Of a stretch of DNA of 64,000 bases, positions 17,631 through 26,042 are shown piece after piece. Location: assembly GCF_900091465.1 (NCBI RefSeq), contig NZ_FMHV01000002.1:4216001-4280000 (forward strand), given 5' to 3'. A program made the translations under genes and the position numbers. The DNA comes from Micromonospora rhizosphaerae (GTDB lineage: Bacteria; Actinomycetota; Actinomycetes; Mycobacteriales; Micromonosporaceae). Within the stretch, counting starts at the first letter, position 1, and the number at the start of each line of letters is the position of its first letter. The notes below the pieces were generated by a model. The model searched no databases. It worked only from the letters and a program-made list of their open reading frames with translations, and had not been told where the DNA came from.

Positions 17631-18794
17631 ATGGCTCAGGTCATCATCGGCGTGGACCCGCACAAGCGTTCCGCCACCATCGAAATCATCAACGCGCGGG
17701 AGAAGACGGTCGGGCAGGGCCGGTTCGGCACCGACCGCGACGGCTACCAGGCCATGCTCGCCGCCGGCCGCAAGCACAAAGACCGCCTTTGGGCGGTCGA
17801 GGGCTGCAACGGCATCGGGCGGCACGTCGCTCAACGCCTGGTCGCCGACGGCGAAACCGTCGTGGACGTTCCCGCGAAGCTGTCCGCCCGGGCCCGCGTG
17901 TTCGCCACCGGCCAGGGCCGCAAGACCGACCCGGTCGATGCCCGCAGCGTCGCCGTGGTCGCCCTGCGCACCGAAGGTCTGCGGCAGGTCGTCACCGACG
18001 ACACCACGGTCGCGTTACGGCTGCTGGTCGACCGGCGTGACCAGCTCGGCCGGGCCCGCACCGAAGTGGTCTCCCGGCTGCATCACCTGCTACTCGAGTT
18101 GGTGCCCGGCGGCGCGAAGAAGGATCTGTCCGCCCAGCAAGCCCGCGCCCTGCTGGGCACTGTTCGCCCGCGCGACGTGGTCGGCAAGACCCGTCGCCGG
18201 CTGGCCTGCGAGCTGATCGGCGAGCTCGTCGTCATCGACAAGAAGATCAAAATCGCGAAACAGGAGCTCACCGACCTGGTCAACAGCACCGGAAGCCGGC
18301 TGATGGACCTGACCGGCACCGGACCGTCCGGCGCGGCCCGCCTGCTCGGCGACATCGGAGACATTGCCCGGTTCACCAGCCGCGCCCACTTTGCCTCGTG
18401 GAACGGCACCGCACCGATCGACGCCTCGTCCGGCGAGCAGAACCGGCACCGGCTCTCCAGAGCCGGGAACCGGCGCATCAACCGGGCCCTTCACATCATG
18501 GCCATCGTCCAACTGCGCCGTGACACCGAAGAGCGCCGCTACCACCGGCGCAGACTGGCCGAGGGCAAGACCCCGATGGAGGCCCTACGGGCACTGAAGC
18601 GGCGCCTGTCCGACATCGTCTACCGGCAGATGGTCGCCGACGCGAAGCTGGTCAAGACGGGCCCGGGAGGACACGCGGGGGCGACTCTGCAATCCAGCGC
18701 GGCCGACCTGAACCCCGAGATCGACACTTCGGAAAAGTCACTTCCCGGACCCGCCACACCCCAGCCTAGAACAACCCACGCCGCGGCCGCTTGA
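17631..18794 (+). CDS. IS110-family transposase of element B
   Basis: The 387-residue product matches the element A enzyme along its whole length: MAQVIIGVDPHKRSATIEII, LWAVEGCNGIGRHVAQRLVA, GRKTDPVDARSVAVVALRTE and LMDLTGTGPSGAARLLGDIG, FASWNGTAPIDASSGEQNRH. All DEDD acids and the C-terminal Ser are present. GGGAGGA precedes the ATG at 17631. Both copies also share a C-terminal tail with TGPGGHxGATLQSSA. The two enzymes differ at many positions, so they diverged before or arrived separately; they are not a fresh duplication. Confidence 0.94.
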   Translation: MAQVIIGVDPHKRSATIEIINAREKTVGQGRFGTDRDGYQAMLAAGRKHKDRLWAVEGCNGIGRHVAQRLVADGETVVDVPAKLSARARVFATGQGRKTDPVDARSVAVVALRTEGLRQVVTDDTTVALRLLVDRRDQLGRARTEVVSRLHHLLLELVPGGAKKDLSAQQARALLGTVRPRDVVGKTRRRLACELIGELVVIDKKIKIAKQELTDLVNSTGSRLMDLTGTGPSGAARLLGDIGDIARFTSRAHFASWNGTAPIDASSGEQNRHRLSRAGNRRINRALHIMAIVQLRRDTEERRYHRRRLAEGKTPMEALRALKRRLSDIVYRQMVADAKLVKTGPGGHAGATLQSSAADLNPEIDTSEKSLPGPATPQPRTTHAAAA

Positions 18795-18877
18795 CACAGA
18801 GGGGTGCCAGATCCGGATGTCTGGGTGTCCCCTTTGGCTGGAGCGAGCTTGTCCTATCCCTGTGCTCTAATCCCGTC

Positions 18878-19398
18878 ATGCACGTCATCGTCACAGGCGC
18901 ACTCGTTGAAAACGGCGCGGTCCTGCTAGTACACCGCAGCCCGACCCGCCGGGCATACCCAGATCTCTGGGATCTGCCCGGGGGGCATGTCGAAGCGGGT
19001 GAGTCGGAACTACAAGCCCTCGCGCGTGAGATGTGCGAGGAGCTCGGTGTTCACATTGTGGCGGAGTCCTCTTCACGGTTGGGCGGTTGGGCGACTTGCA
19101 TGCCGGCAGTGGTGAGGACGCCGTTCACGTGGGCGTCTGGCAAATCGGAGACTGGGTTGGCTCTCCCACCAACCGTGCACCTGACGAGCATGACGACATC
19201 GCATGGGTCGGGATCAGCGAGCTGGACGGCCTTCCCCTCGTGCATGGCGACTTGGCGGCATTGGTTCGTTCTCTGCCTGAGCCTGAGTGGGCCCCCAGGC
19301 ACTCAGATGTCACCGACTGTAACCAGGACGACCGAGGAACCAAGGCCGACTGTCGTGCATGTGCTGGGACGGATTCGTCAAGCAGGTGGTGGGACTAG
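18878..19398 (+). pseudogene. NUDIX hydrolase broken by an 8-bp tandem duplication
   Basis: The 5' part encodes MHVIVTGALVENGAVLLVHR and an intact NUDIX box, GHVEAGESELQALAREMCEE followed by LGV. At 19076-19091 the 8-mer CGGTTGGG stands twice in tandem. Reading through gives SRLGGWATCMPAV in the wrong frame; with one copy removed the frame continues as SRLGDLHAGSGEDAVHVGVW, then DEHDDIAWVGISELDGLPLV, a normal MutT C-terminal half ending near 19398. NUDIX enzymes cleave nucleoside diphosphate-linked compounds. Loss of one 8-mer would restore the gene, so the break may be recent or switchable. Confidence 0.85.
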
Positions 19399-19586
19399 AC
19401 ACGCCGGCAGTCGGCCTGTCCTCCGTCGACTGAGGCGCGACAGTCGGCCGCCAACTGATCTGCGACGACTCAGCGCGCTGATCGCGGCATGTCAGTGCGC
19501 TTCGGCATTGCCACACTGCACAATACGGCGACTAATGTCTATGCGCTGTACTGGGTGCTGCGTCGGGTATCTAGCGGAGAGGCGAT

Positions 19587-20399
19587 ATGGATCTTGCGCT
19601 GCCGGACGGCCGGGTCCTGGGCTGGGCGGAGTACGGCGATCCGGCCGGGCCGCCGGTGGTGTTCCTGCACGGCACGCCGGGCTCTCGGATCAGCCGCCCG
19701 GACGACACGGCGTTGGCGGGCGTCCGCCTGATCACCGTGGACCGGCCCGGGTACGGTCGGTCCACACCTGTCCGACAGCCAACGCTCCTCGGCGTCGCTG
19801 ACGACGTCGGTACGGTGATGAGCTCTCTGCGGATCGAGCGCTTCGGCCTGATCGGGTTCTCTGGTGGCGCGCCGTACGCCGTGGCCTGTGGGGCCCGGTT
19901 CCCGCATCGACTGACCGGAGTGGTCGCCGCAGGCTTCACCGGCCCGTATCGGGAACTGCGCACAGTGCGTGGCTGGCAGCGGTTTCAGGCGTGGGCCTTG
20001 CGGACCGTTCCGGGGCTCGGGCGCCGCTACGTGACCCGCGCCGCCGCATGGTACGCCGAGGATCCGCTCAAGCAGCACCGGCAACTGCTTGCCGCGGGCC
20101 AGGACCCCTGGATGCGGCCCCACGAGGAGTCCAACCGCGAAGGTGCCCGCCAAGGCGCGGCCGGGCTGGCCGGCGACTGGCTCGCCACCGACATCCGCCC
20201 ATGGGGGTTCGGCCTGCGCGAGGTGCCCTGCCGCGTCCTCATCTGGGCCGGTCGACACGACCCCGGCCGAGCCGTTCCCGACGCACCGCTGATCGCCGCA
20301 CGGATGCCCAACGTCAAGATTCGCATCAGCGAGGACGCAGCCCACACGCCGTCTCCGGCCCACTGGCAAGCGATGCTGACGTGGGTAACGAGCGGCTGA
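19587..20399 (+). CDS. Alpha/beta hydrolase
   Basis: The 270-residue product shows the alpha/beta hydrolase core: VVFLHGTPGSR (oxyanion loop), ITVDRPGYGRS, the nucleophile elbow GFSGGAPYAVACGARFPHRL (Ser near residue 93), IWAGRHDPGRAVP (Asp) and the His in ISEDAAHTPSP. GGAGAGG stands before the ATG. There is no signal peptide. The cap region, rich in Trp (WQRFQAWALRTVPGLGRRYV), suggests a hydrophobic substrate, which is unknown. It is intact within the decayed island. Confidence 0.88.
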   Translation: MDLALPDGRVLGWAEYGDPAGPPVVFLHGTPGSRISRPDDTALAGVRLITVDRPGYGRSTPVRQPTLLGVADDVGTVMSSLRIERFGLIGFSGGAPYAVACGARFPHRLTGVVAAGFTGPYRELRTVRGWQRFQAWALRTVPGLGRRYVTRAAAWYAEDPLKQHRQLLAAGQDPWMRPHEESNREGARQGAAGLAGDWLATDIRPWGFGLREVPCRVLIWAGRHDPGRAVPDAPLIAARMPNVKIRISEDAAHTPSPAHWQAMLTWVTSG

Positions 20400-20681
20400 G
20401 AACCGGCTCTCCCGAGATGGCCGCGGAACCGGAGCGGATTGAAGCACATCCGCTATTCGGCATGTCAGTGCGTTCGGCCCGGGTAATTCCCCGTGCGGCG
20501 GCTACGACGGGTGGGGCGCGGAGCAGATCGCGTCGACCAGGCCCGGTGAGCGCCGGAGGTGACCCCTCACTCGCGGCGTGGGAGCGGGTAGCGTCGGCGG
20601 GGCATAACGATGCTCGCGGCCGCTGGCCTGGTTGATGCTGTGGTCGCGGCGGCGTAGTCACGGCGGACCGAGGGAGCGCGC

Positions 20682-22010
20682 ATGCAGACCCGCACGGATC
20701 TCATCGAGGACCTGATGGGGCGGTTCCCGCACATTCCGCCAGAGGCGGTCATCAAGGAGGACCTGCTGCGTGGCGGCATGGCCTTCGACGACTCGGCGCT
20801 GACCGACAACGAGAACGGCGACGTCAAGCCAAAGTCGTACTTCATCTTCTCCTTCGACCATCGGACCTTGCCGGAGTTGGGCACGGCGGCTCTGCGCCGG
20901 CCACCGGAGGAGATCGTGCTCACCGGCGGCCCGTACGGGTTGCGGCGCACCGTCGTGTCGGTGCGCGTCAATCCCGACTCGCCGTACCGGGTGAAGGACG
21001 ACGGAAGTGGCGCCCTGCAGCTGTTCCTGGACGACCGGCCGATCGCGTACGTCGGTCTGCCACCGATGCCGGAGTACTACCGGCACCGACTCGCCAACGG
21101 CAAGTCGGTCATGGAGGTCGCGCCCACGATCCAATGGGGCTACCTGGTCTACCTGACCGTGTTCCGGGTCTGCCAGTACTTCGGCGCCAAGGAGGAGTGC
21201 CAGTACTGCGACATCAACCACAATTGGCGCCAGCACAAGGCGGCCGGCCGACCGTACACCGGGGTCAAGCCGATCGACGAGGTGCTGGAAGCGATGGAGA
21301 TCATCGACCGGTACGACACGGCCGGGGCCTCGCGTGCGTACACCCTCACCGGCGGCAGCGTCACCTCCAGGGTCGACGGGCTGGCCGAGGCGGACTTCTA
21401 CGGCCGCTACGCCAAGGCGATCGAGGAGCGGTTCCCGGGCCGGTGGATCGGCAAGGTCGTCGCCCAGGCGCTGCCGAAGGACGACGTGCAGCGCTTCCAC
21501 GACTACGGCATCCGCATCTACCACCCGAACTACGAGGTGTGGGACAAGCGGCTCTTCGAGCTGTACTGCCCGGGCAAGGAGCGGTACGTAGGACGCGAGG
21601 AGTGGCATCGCCGGATCCTCGACTCCGCCGAAATCTTCGGGCCGCGCAACGTGATCCCGAACTTCGTCGCTGGGGTCGAAATGGCCGCGCCGTTCGGGTT
21701 CGCGACGGTTGACGAGGCGATCGATTCGACCGCCGAGGGCCTGCAGTATTTCATGTCCCGCGGTATCACCCCACGGTTCACCACTTGGTGCCCGGAGCCG
21801 ACGACGCCGCTGGGCCGCACCAACCCGCAGGGCGCCCCGCTGGAGTACCACATCCGCCTGCTAGAGGTCTACCGGGCGACGATGGAAGCCAACCGGCTGT
21901 CCAGCCCGCCGGGCTACGGCCCACCCGGCGCCGGCAACGCGGTCTTCTCGGTAAGCTCCTTCATGGACAGCCTCCCTGTCGAGGGGAGGCTGGCAGCCAC
22001 CCCGGCGTGA
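20682..22010 (+). CDS. Radical SAM protein with non-canonical C-x8-C-x2-C cluster motif
   Basis: The 442-residue product has VCQYFGAKEECQYCDINHNW, where Cys164, Cys173 and Cys176 would bind the 4Fe-4S cluster. Spacing is C-x8-C-x2-C, not the usual C-x3-C-x2-C, though the aromatic residue before the last Cys is kept. Downstream, YTLTGGSVTSR fits the SAM-binding GGE/GGS strand and the rest fits a TIM barrel. An N-terminal extension of about 150 residues precedes the cluster. No maturation substrate or peptide gene lies beside it, so the reaction is unknown. GAGGGAG precedes the ATG. Confidence 0.8.
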   Translation: MQTRTDLIEDLMGRFPHIPPEAVIKEDLLRGGMAFDDSALTDNENGDVKPKSYFIFSFDHRTLPELGTAALRRPPEEIVLTGGPYGLRRTVVSVRVNPDSPYRVKDDGSGALQLFLDDRPIAYVGLPPMPEYYRHRLANGKSVMEVAPTIQWGYLVYLTVFRVCQYFGAKEECQYCDINHNWRQHKAAGRPYTGVKPIDEVLEAMEIIDRYDTAGASRAYTLTGGSVTSRVDGLAEADFYGRYAKAIEERFPGRWIGKVVAQALPKDDVQRFHDYGIRIYHPNYEVWDKRLFELYCPGKERYVGREEWHRRILDSAEIFGPRNVIPNFVAGVEMAAPFGFATVDEAIDSTAEGLQYFMSRGITPRFTTWCPEPTTPLGRTNPQGAPLEYHIRLLEVYRATMEANRLSSPPGYGPPGAGNAVFSVSSFMDSLPVEGRLAATPA

Positions 22011-22068
22011 CGCACCGCAGACCGGCGCCAACAGTTGGACGTGCCGGGCTCACTGGGCTGCCAACGCC

Positions 22069-22083
22069 CGACCAGCGGCAGAT
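22069..22083 (+). repeat. 15-bp repeat CGACCAGCGGCAGAT, copy 2
   Basis: This copy runs into CCGGATG, so 22078-22090 reads like the right end of IS110 element B (CAGATCCGGATG). It lies at the 3' edge of the broken GNAT gene and may be a relict element end or a target site. Confidence 0.55.
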
Positions 22084-22684
22084 CCGGATGCTGGATCAGA
22101 GGCCGAACGAGAGTCAGACGCAGGCGGTCGGAGACGACGGGCCTCACCGTCGCGCGCATCGACGGAAACCCCGTCGTGCTCGTAGCCGAGTTTGCGCGAG
22201 ACGCCTTGAGATGAGTGGTTGTCCTGGAACACCTCGGTCAGTGCGGCGGTGGCGCCGAGATGATCTTAAAGCAAGGGTGAGCAGTCCGACCCTCGCTTCC
22301 GTTCCAATAGCCTTTGCCCTGATGATCTATGCCGAGCCAAGCCGGGGTCGTCACCTGTCTCACCACCGGGAAGTCCCGTGCGCGAAGCGTGACGACGCCG
22401 ATCGGCCGGCCCGCGCGGAAGACGCCCATCCCGAGCCGCCACGCTGCCACGTTCCAGGAGGCAAGCTGGTGCCAGTGTTCTTGCAAGACGAACCGCGCCC
22501 GGTCCGTATAGGTGCCGTCGGTCCATGGGGTCAGGAACGGCCGCTCGCCGGGACGATCCACGCCGTGGCCTGCGAGGTCGGCAAGCTCAGCGAGTTCCGC
22601 CCCGCCTGGTAGGCGCAGCTGCAGGTGCGGTGTGACGATGGTGAGACCGTATTGAGGCCACAGATCGGCGAGTATGTCCCGCAT
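22083..22684 (-). pseudogene. GNAT acetyltransferase with three frameshifts
   Basis: Read leftward from about 22684, MRDILADLWPQYGLTIVTPH, FLTPWTDGTYTDRARFVLQE and PIGVVTLRARDFPVVRQVTT form the N-terminal half of a RimJ/RimL-type GNAT. After DHQGKG (near 22308) the likeness continues one frame over (IGTEARVGLLTLA), then near 22268 in a third frame (DHLGATAALTEVFQDNHSSQ, GVSRKLGYEHDGVSVDARDG) and near 22140 shifts again to VVSDRLRLT. Three separate shifts make this a true pseudogene, not a single sequencing error. Confidence 0.8.
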
Positions 22685-22905
22685 CCTCTTGGCCAAGATC
22701 CGTCTGGGCAACCGAGATACCTCCAACGCACTGGTCTCGGCACGACCGCGCATCGGGCGCTGCCGCTCCTTGCGGCTTCTTCGCACGTACCGTGACAGCC
22801 GGTCGGCGGCATAGCGGATGTTCAGCGACAGCGCCCCAGCACTCGTGCGGCAATCGTCGATGAGCCCGATCGCGCCCCGGCGACCGCGTCGACGGCTGGG
22901 CCGGC

Positions 22906-23433
22906 TCAGAGCAGCGGTTGCAGGAGCCGGTGCGGGCGCTGGCGCAGCGCGACGCTGACCGGGTCCGGGCGCGGCTGGGCCGGGACGCCCGGCCCGGCGT
23001 GGGCCTCGACGTCGCCGGGTGGCACGTCGGCGTGGCCGCAGGCCGGGCAGCGGCCGGCCGGGTCGAGGTCGGCGCCGCACGCGGCGTGCCGGAAGATCCG
23101 CAGCGGCTCGCCGGTGCCGAAGTGCCGCTCGCCCCAGCGCATCAGCGGGAAGATCACCGACCAGAGCTCGGTGCCCCGGTCGGTGAGCAGGTATTCGTCC
23201 CGGGGTGGGGAGTTTTGATAGCGGTGGCGCTGGAGGATGCCCGCCTCGACGAGGGTGGCGAGTCGGTCCGCGAGCACGGCCCGGGGGATGTCCAGGTGGG
23301 CGAGGAAGTCGCCGTAGCGGCGTACGCCGTAGAAGGCGTCGCGGACAACGAGCAGCGTCCACCGCTCGCCGACCAGTTCCAGCGCCCTGGCCAGGGAGCA
23401 GTGCTGCCCTTCGTAGTTCTTCCCCAGTGCCAT
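22906..23433 (-). CDS. HxlR-family transcriptional regulator
   Basis: The product (about 175 residues) has the HxlR winged helix: YEGQHCSLARALELVGERWT, RRYGDFLAHLDIPRAVLADR, LVEAGILQRHRYQNSPPRDE and YLLTDRGTELWSVIFPLMRW. The first Cys sits where redox-type members sense. The C-terminal CGADLDPAGRCPACGH adds a likely zinc ribbon, common in longer HxlR proteins. I chose the ATG at 23433, not 23466, because the latter would lie inside the first palindrome of the shared promoter. It is divergent from an MFS exporter and probably represses it. Confidence 0.9.
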   Translation of the reverse strand: MALGKNYEGQHCSLARALELVGERWTLLVVRDAFYGVRRYGDFLAHLDIPRAVLADRLATLVEAGILQRHRYQNSPPRDEYLLTDRGTELWSVIFPLMRWGERHFGTGEPLRIFRHAACGADLDPAGRCPACGHADVPPGDVEAHAGPGVPAQPRPDPVSVALRQRPHRLLQPLL

Positions 23434-23453
23434 GGAATCGATCCTACACCTGG

Positions 23454-23474
23454 TTGGTTCATTCAACGAACCGA
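23454..23474. promoter_or_regulatory. HxlR operator, palindrome 1
   Basis: Arms TTGGTTC and GAACCGA are separated by seven bases. The centre is about 32 bases from that of palindrome 2, three helical turns, so both dimers would sit on one face of the DNA. Confidence 0.65.
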
Positions 23475-23485
23475 CTCTGGTAAGG

Positions 23486-23506
23486 TCGGTTCACTCACCG
23501 AACCGA
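23486..23506. promoter_or_regulatory. HxlR operator, palindrome 2
   Basis: Arms TCGGTTC and GAACCGA are perfect inverses around a seven-base spacer (ACTCACC). The site ends 12 bases before the MFS start codon. Confidence 0.7.
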
Positions 23507-23518
23507 GAGGCCTTCTGC

Positions 23519-24952
23519 ATGTCGACACCTGCTGGCGCCACCGCCCGGTCCGCCGCCCCGGTCGCGGACGCGACCCGCACCGGCTCCCGGGCCCTGTTCG
23601 CGGTCTGCGCCGCGACCCTGCTCGTCCTCATGAACTACACCGCACCGGTGGCCGTACTGCCGCAGACCGCGCGGAGCCTCGGGGCCGGCCTCACCACCCA
23701 GACCTGGCTGATCAACGCGATCACCCTCGGGCTCGCGGCCACCCTGCTGGTGGCTGGCAGCCTCGGCGACGATTTCGGACGGCGCCGGATATTCCGGGCG
23801 GGCCTCGCGCTGCTCGCCGCCAGTACCCTCGGCGCCGCCGTCGCCCCCAACGCCGGCACCTTCGTCGCCGCCCGGGTGCTGCAGGGCGTGGCCAGCGCCG
23901 CGATCCTCGCCGCCGGGCTCGGCCTGCTCGGGCACGCCTTCCACACCAACCATGGACGGTCCCACGCCACCGCCCGCTGGGCGTCGATGCTCGGCGCCGG
24001 CATCGCCCTCGGACCGCTGACCGCGGCCGTCCTGACCGCCCTCGGCAGTTGGCGCTGGTCCCACCTGATGCTCGCGGCGGTGGCCGCGGTGCTGGCGGCG
24101 CTCACCGGCCGGCTGCTCGCCGAGTCCCGCGCCGAGCGGCCGGCCCGCATCGACGTACCCGGGGTGCTGACCCTCGGCGCGGGCCTGTCGCTGCTGCTCG
24201 TCGCCATCACCGCCGGGCGCATCGGCTGGCTGCGGCCCGCGGTGCTGATCCCCCTGGTGCTCGGGACGCTGCTGCTCGCCGCCTTCGTGGTGATCGAGGC
24301 CCGCGGCCGGGCGCCGATGCTCGACCTCGCCCTGTTCCGGCGGCCGGACTTCCGGATCGCCACCATCGGCGCGTTCTTCACCGGGCTCGCCGCGATCGGC
24401 CCGAGCACCGTCCTGCCCGTTTTGGTGCAGCGGCTGGTCGGCATCAGCGCGCTGGGCGGCGCCGGCCTGGCCTTCCTCTGGGCGGGGGCCTCGTTCGTGG
24501 TCAGCAACCAGATGCGCCACCACGGCACGCGCTTCGCGCCCACCCGGCAACTCGCTCTCGGTTTCGCCCTGACCGCCGCCGGCTACCTGGCCATGCTCGG
24601 CTACGCCGATGCGCACTCCTGGGCCCGCACCATCCCCGGCCTGCTCATCTCCGGGGCGGGCAGCGGGCTGCTCAACGCGGCACTCGCCCGGCTCGCCGTC
24701 ACCAGCGTCCCCCTGGACCGGGTCGCGATGGGCTCCGGCGCCAACAACACCGCCCGCTACGTCGGTTCCGCCTTCGGGGTCGCCGCCAGCATCACCGTGG
24801 CCTCCAGCCTGCTGCCGGCCGGCCAGACCGCCGGCTTCTCGGCCCACGGCGCCGACGTGGTCCTGCTGCTCGGCGCCGGCGTGGCCGTGCTCGGCGGCGC
24901 GGCGACCCTGATCCGCCGCCGGGTCACCGCACCGGCCCCGGCCGCGGTCTGA
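23519..24952 (+). CDS. MFS transporter, DHA2 (14-helix drug:H+ antiporter) type
   Basis: The 477-residue product is almost entirely membrane helices. TWLINAITLGLAATLLVAGS followed by LGDDFGRRRIF is the MFS loop 2-3 motif (GxLaDrxGrkr), and GAGIALGPLTAAVLTALGSW is the helix-5 antiporter motif C (GxGxxxGPxxGG type). The helix count, near 13-14, fits the QacA/EmrB-like branch that exports drugs or dyes. Its regulator HxlR is divergent with two operators between them, so an inducing toxic compound is likely. Two strong hairpins follow the gene. Confidence 0.9.
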   Translation: MSTPAGATARSAAPVADATRTGSRALFAVCAATLLVLMNYTAPVAVLPQTARSLGAGLTTQTWLINAITLGLAATLLVAGSLGDDFGRRRIFRAGLALLAASTLGAAVAPNAGTFVAARVLQGVASAAILAAGLGLLGHAFHTNHGRSHATARWASMLGAGIALGPLTAAVLTALGSWRWSHLMLAAVAAVLAALTGRLLAESRAERPARIDVPGVLTLGAGLSLLLVAITAGRIGWLRPAVLIPLVLGTLLLAAFVVIEARGRAPMLDLALFRRPDFRIATIGAFFTGLAAIGPSTVLPVLVQRLVGISALGGAGLAFLWAGASFVVSNQMRHHGTRFAPTRQLALGFALTAAGYLAMLGYADAHSWARTIPGLLISGAGSGLLNAALARLAVTSVPLDRVAMGSGANNTARYVGSAFGVAASITVASSLLPAGQTAGFSAHGADVVLLLGAGVAVLGGAATLIRRRVTAPAPAAV

Positions 24953-24958
24953 CCCAGG

Positions 24959-24993
24959 GACCGGTGCCTCGGCCGTGGGCCGAGGCACCGGTC
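24959..24993 (+). terminator. 16-bp perfect hairpin after the MFS gene
   Basis: GACCGGTGCCTCGGCC pairs with its perfect inverse around the loop GTG. It starts seven bases after the stop. There is no T-run, as is common for high-GC actinobacterial terminators. Confidence 0.75.
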
Positions 24994-25026
24994 CGGGCCG
25001 TGCCGGGCGAGCACCGCGCTGCGGCA

Positions 25027-25063
25027 GAGGGCTCTTCCCCGCTTGTCGCGGGGAAGAGCCCTC
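25027..25063. terminator. 16-bp perfect hairpin between convergent genes
   Basis: GAGGGCTCTTCCCCGC pairs with its perfect inverse around TTGTC. It lies between the MFS gene and the convergent DUF6454-like gene and probably serves both strands. Confidence 0.75.
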
Positions 25064-25097
25064 GTGCGTACGGCGCCGCTGGCGCCCGTGAACAGGG

Positions 25098-26042
25098 TCA
25101 GCCGATCGGGGCCTCGTACACCAGCAGCTCGGTGCCGGCGACTTCCTCGCCGTCGTCGGGCGCGGCGAACAGCCGAAGCTTGTCGCCCGCCACCTCGAGC
25201 GCGACCGGGTTGCGCGTCGCGACGTGCCCGGCCGTGGAGAACTTCGGGAACGGGATCTCGTGCAGGATCTGGTTGTCCCGCAGGTCCAGCAGCGCCAGTC
25301 CGCCCAGCTCGTAGCTTCCGCCATCCGAACGCGGCAGCGCGGTGATGCCCGAGCAGATCTGCTTACGCCAGCCGCTGTAGTCACAGTCCTGGTAGTCGAC
25401 GAGGTGGTCCGGGTTTGCCTGCTTGCTCAGTTGGTGGCCGTTCGCCGTCCAGGAGTACTCGGTGCGCGAGCCCCAGCTGACGCCGTGCACCTCGCCGCTC
25501 ACCCGGTCCCGGACCACCCCGCCGATGTGATCGGCGACCCGGAACGCCTCGGTGACCTGGTAGGTCTGCGGATCGAGCCGGTAGACGATCGCCCGGCTGT
25601 TCGGCCGGTACTCCGCAACCGGTACCCACACGGACTCGCCGTCGAAGTCGATGCCGCCCGGGTGGTACACCGTGCCCTGGCCGAGCTGCACGTCCTTGAG
25701 CAGGTTGCCCTGTCGGTCCAGGACGAGCACGTGCCCGACACCCCTGCCCGGCGTGCGGTCGTATCCATCGACTGGCTGCGGATAGGGCACCGGCCGCTCG
25801 ATGATCTCGACCGTCGACATGAAGATCTTGTCGCCGACGAGCGCGAAGCCCTGCGGGTGGTACGTCGGAAAGCGCAGCGGGATCTTCTGCACCTGCTGCC
25901 AGGCGGCCGAACGCGTGGTCTTCGCGAAGGCGACCGTGACCGCGTCGTCTCGCTGCTGCTCCGTTGCCTGAGCAGACGTGGCGACCATGGCGACCGTCGC
26001 AACGACGGAGCCGGCAAGGACTGCGATATGAGCGCGTCGCAT
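25098..26042 (-). CDS. Secreted DUF6454-like beta-propeller protein
   Basis: The 314-residue product starts with a signal peptide (MRRAHIAVLAGSVVATVAMV, then ATSAQA as cleavage site). The rest has repeated beta-blade segments: HVLVLDRQGNLLKDVQLGQG, YHPGGIDFDGESVWVPVAEY, IVYRLDPQTYQVTEAFRVAD and LGGLALLDLRDNQILHEIPF, as in DUF6454 proteins, which look like small propellers of unknown ligand. GAGAGGAAACC precedes the ATG at 26042; the longer upstream frame is not family-like. It is monocistronic. Confidence 0.8.
   Translation of the reverse strand: MRRAHIAVLAGSVVATVAMVATSAQATEQQRDDAVTVAFAKTTRSAAWQQVQKIPLRFPTYHPQGFALVGDKIFMSTVEIIERPVPYPQPVDGYDRTPGRGVGHVLVLDRQGNLLKDVQLGQGTVYHPGGIDFDGESVWVPVAEYRPNSRAIVYRLDPQTYQVTEAFRVADHIGGVVRDRVSGEVHGVSWGSRTEYSWTANGHQLSKQANPDHLVDYQDCDYSGWRKQICSGITALPRSDGGSYELGGLALLDLRDNQILHEIPFPKFSTAGHVATRNPVALEVAGDKLRLFAAPDDGEEVAGTELLVYEAPIG

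Larger units (their letters stand above)
17401..18818 (+). mobile_element. IS110-family element B
   Basis: CGGATCGCGGCTAC opens the element at 17401 and CAGATCCGGATG closes it at 18819, so CGGAT bounds it on both sides. It contains one leader and one transposase and is the intact relative of element A. The 3' end after the gene has the motif CGCTTGACACAG (18788-18799), also found at the end of the unrelated first IS110 gene (9821-9832, inverted). Confidence 0.75.

Noticed and set aside
12441..18818. Elements A and B as a recent tandem duplication
   Set aside because: Their transposases and leaders differ at many positions, and intact unrelated genes lie between them; separate arrival or old divergence fits better.
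23495..25384. Minus-strand open frame of 629 codons
   Set aside because: It runs antisense to the MFS gene and through two terminator hairpins; composition is low-complexity.
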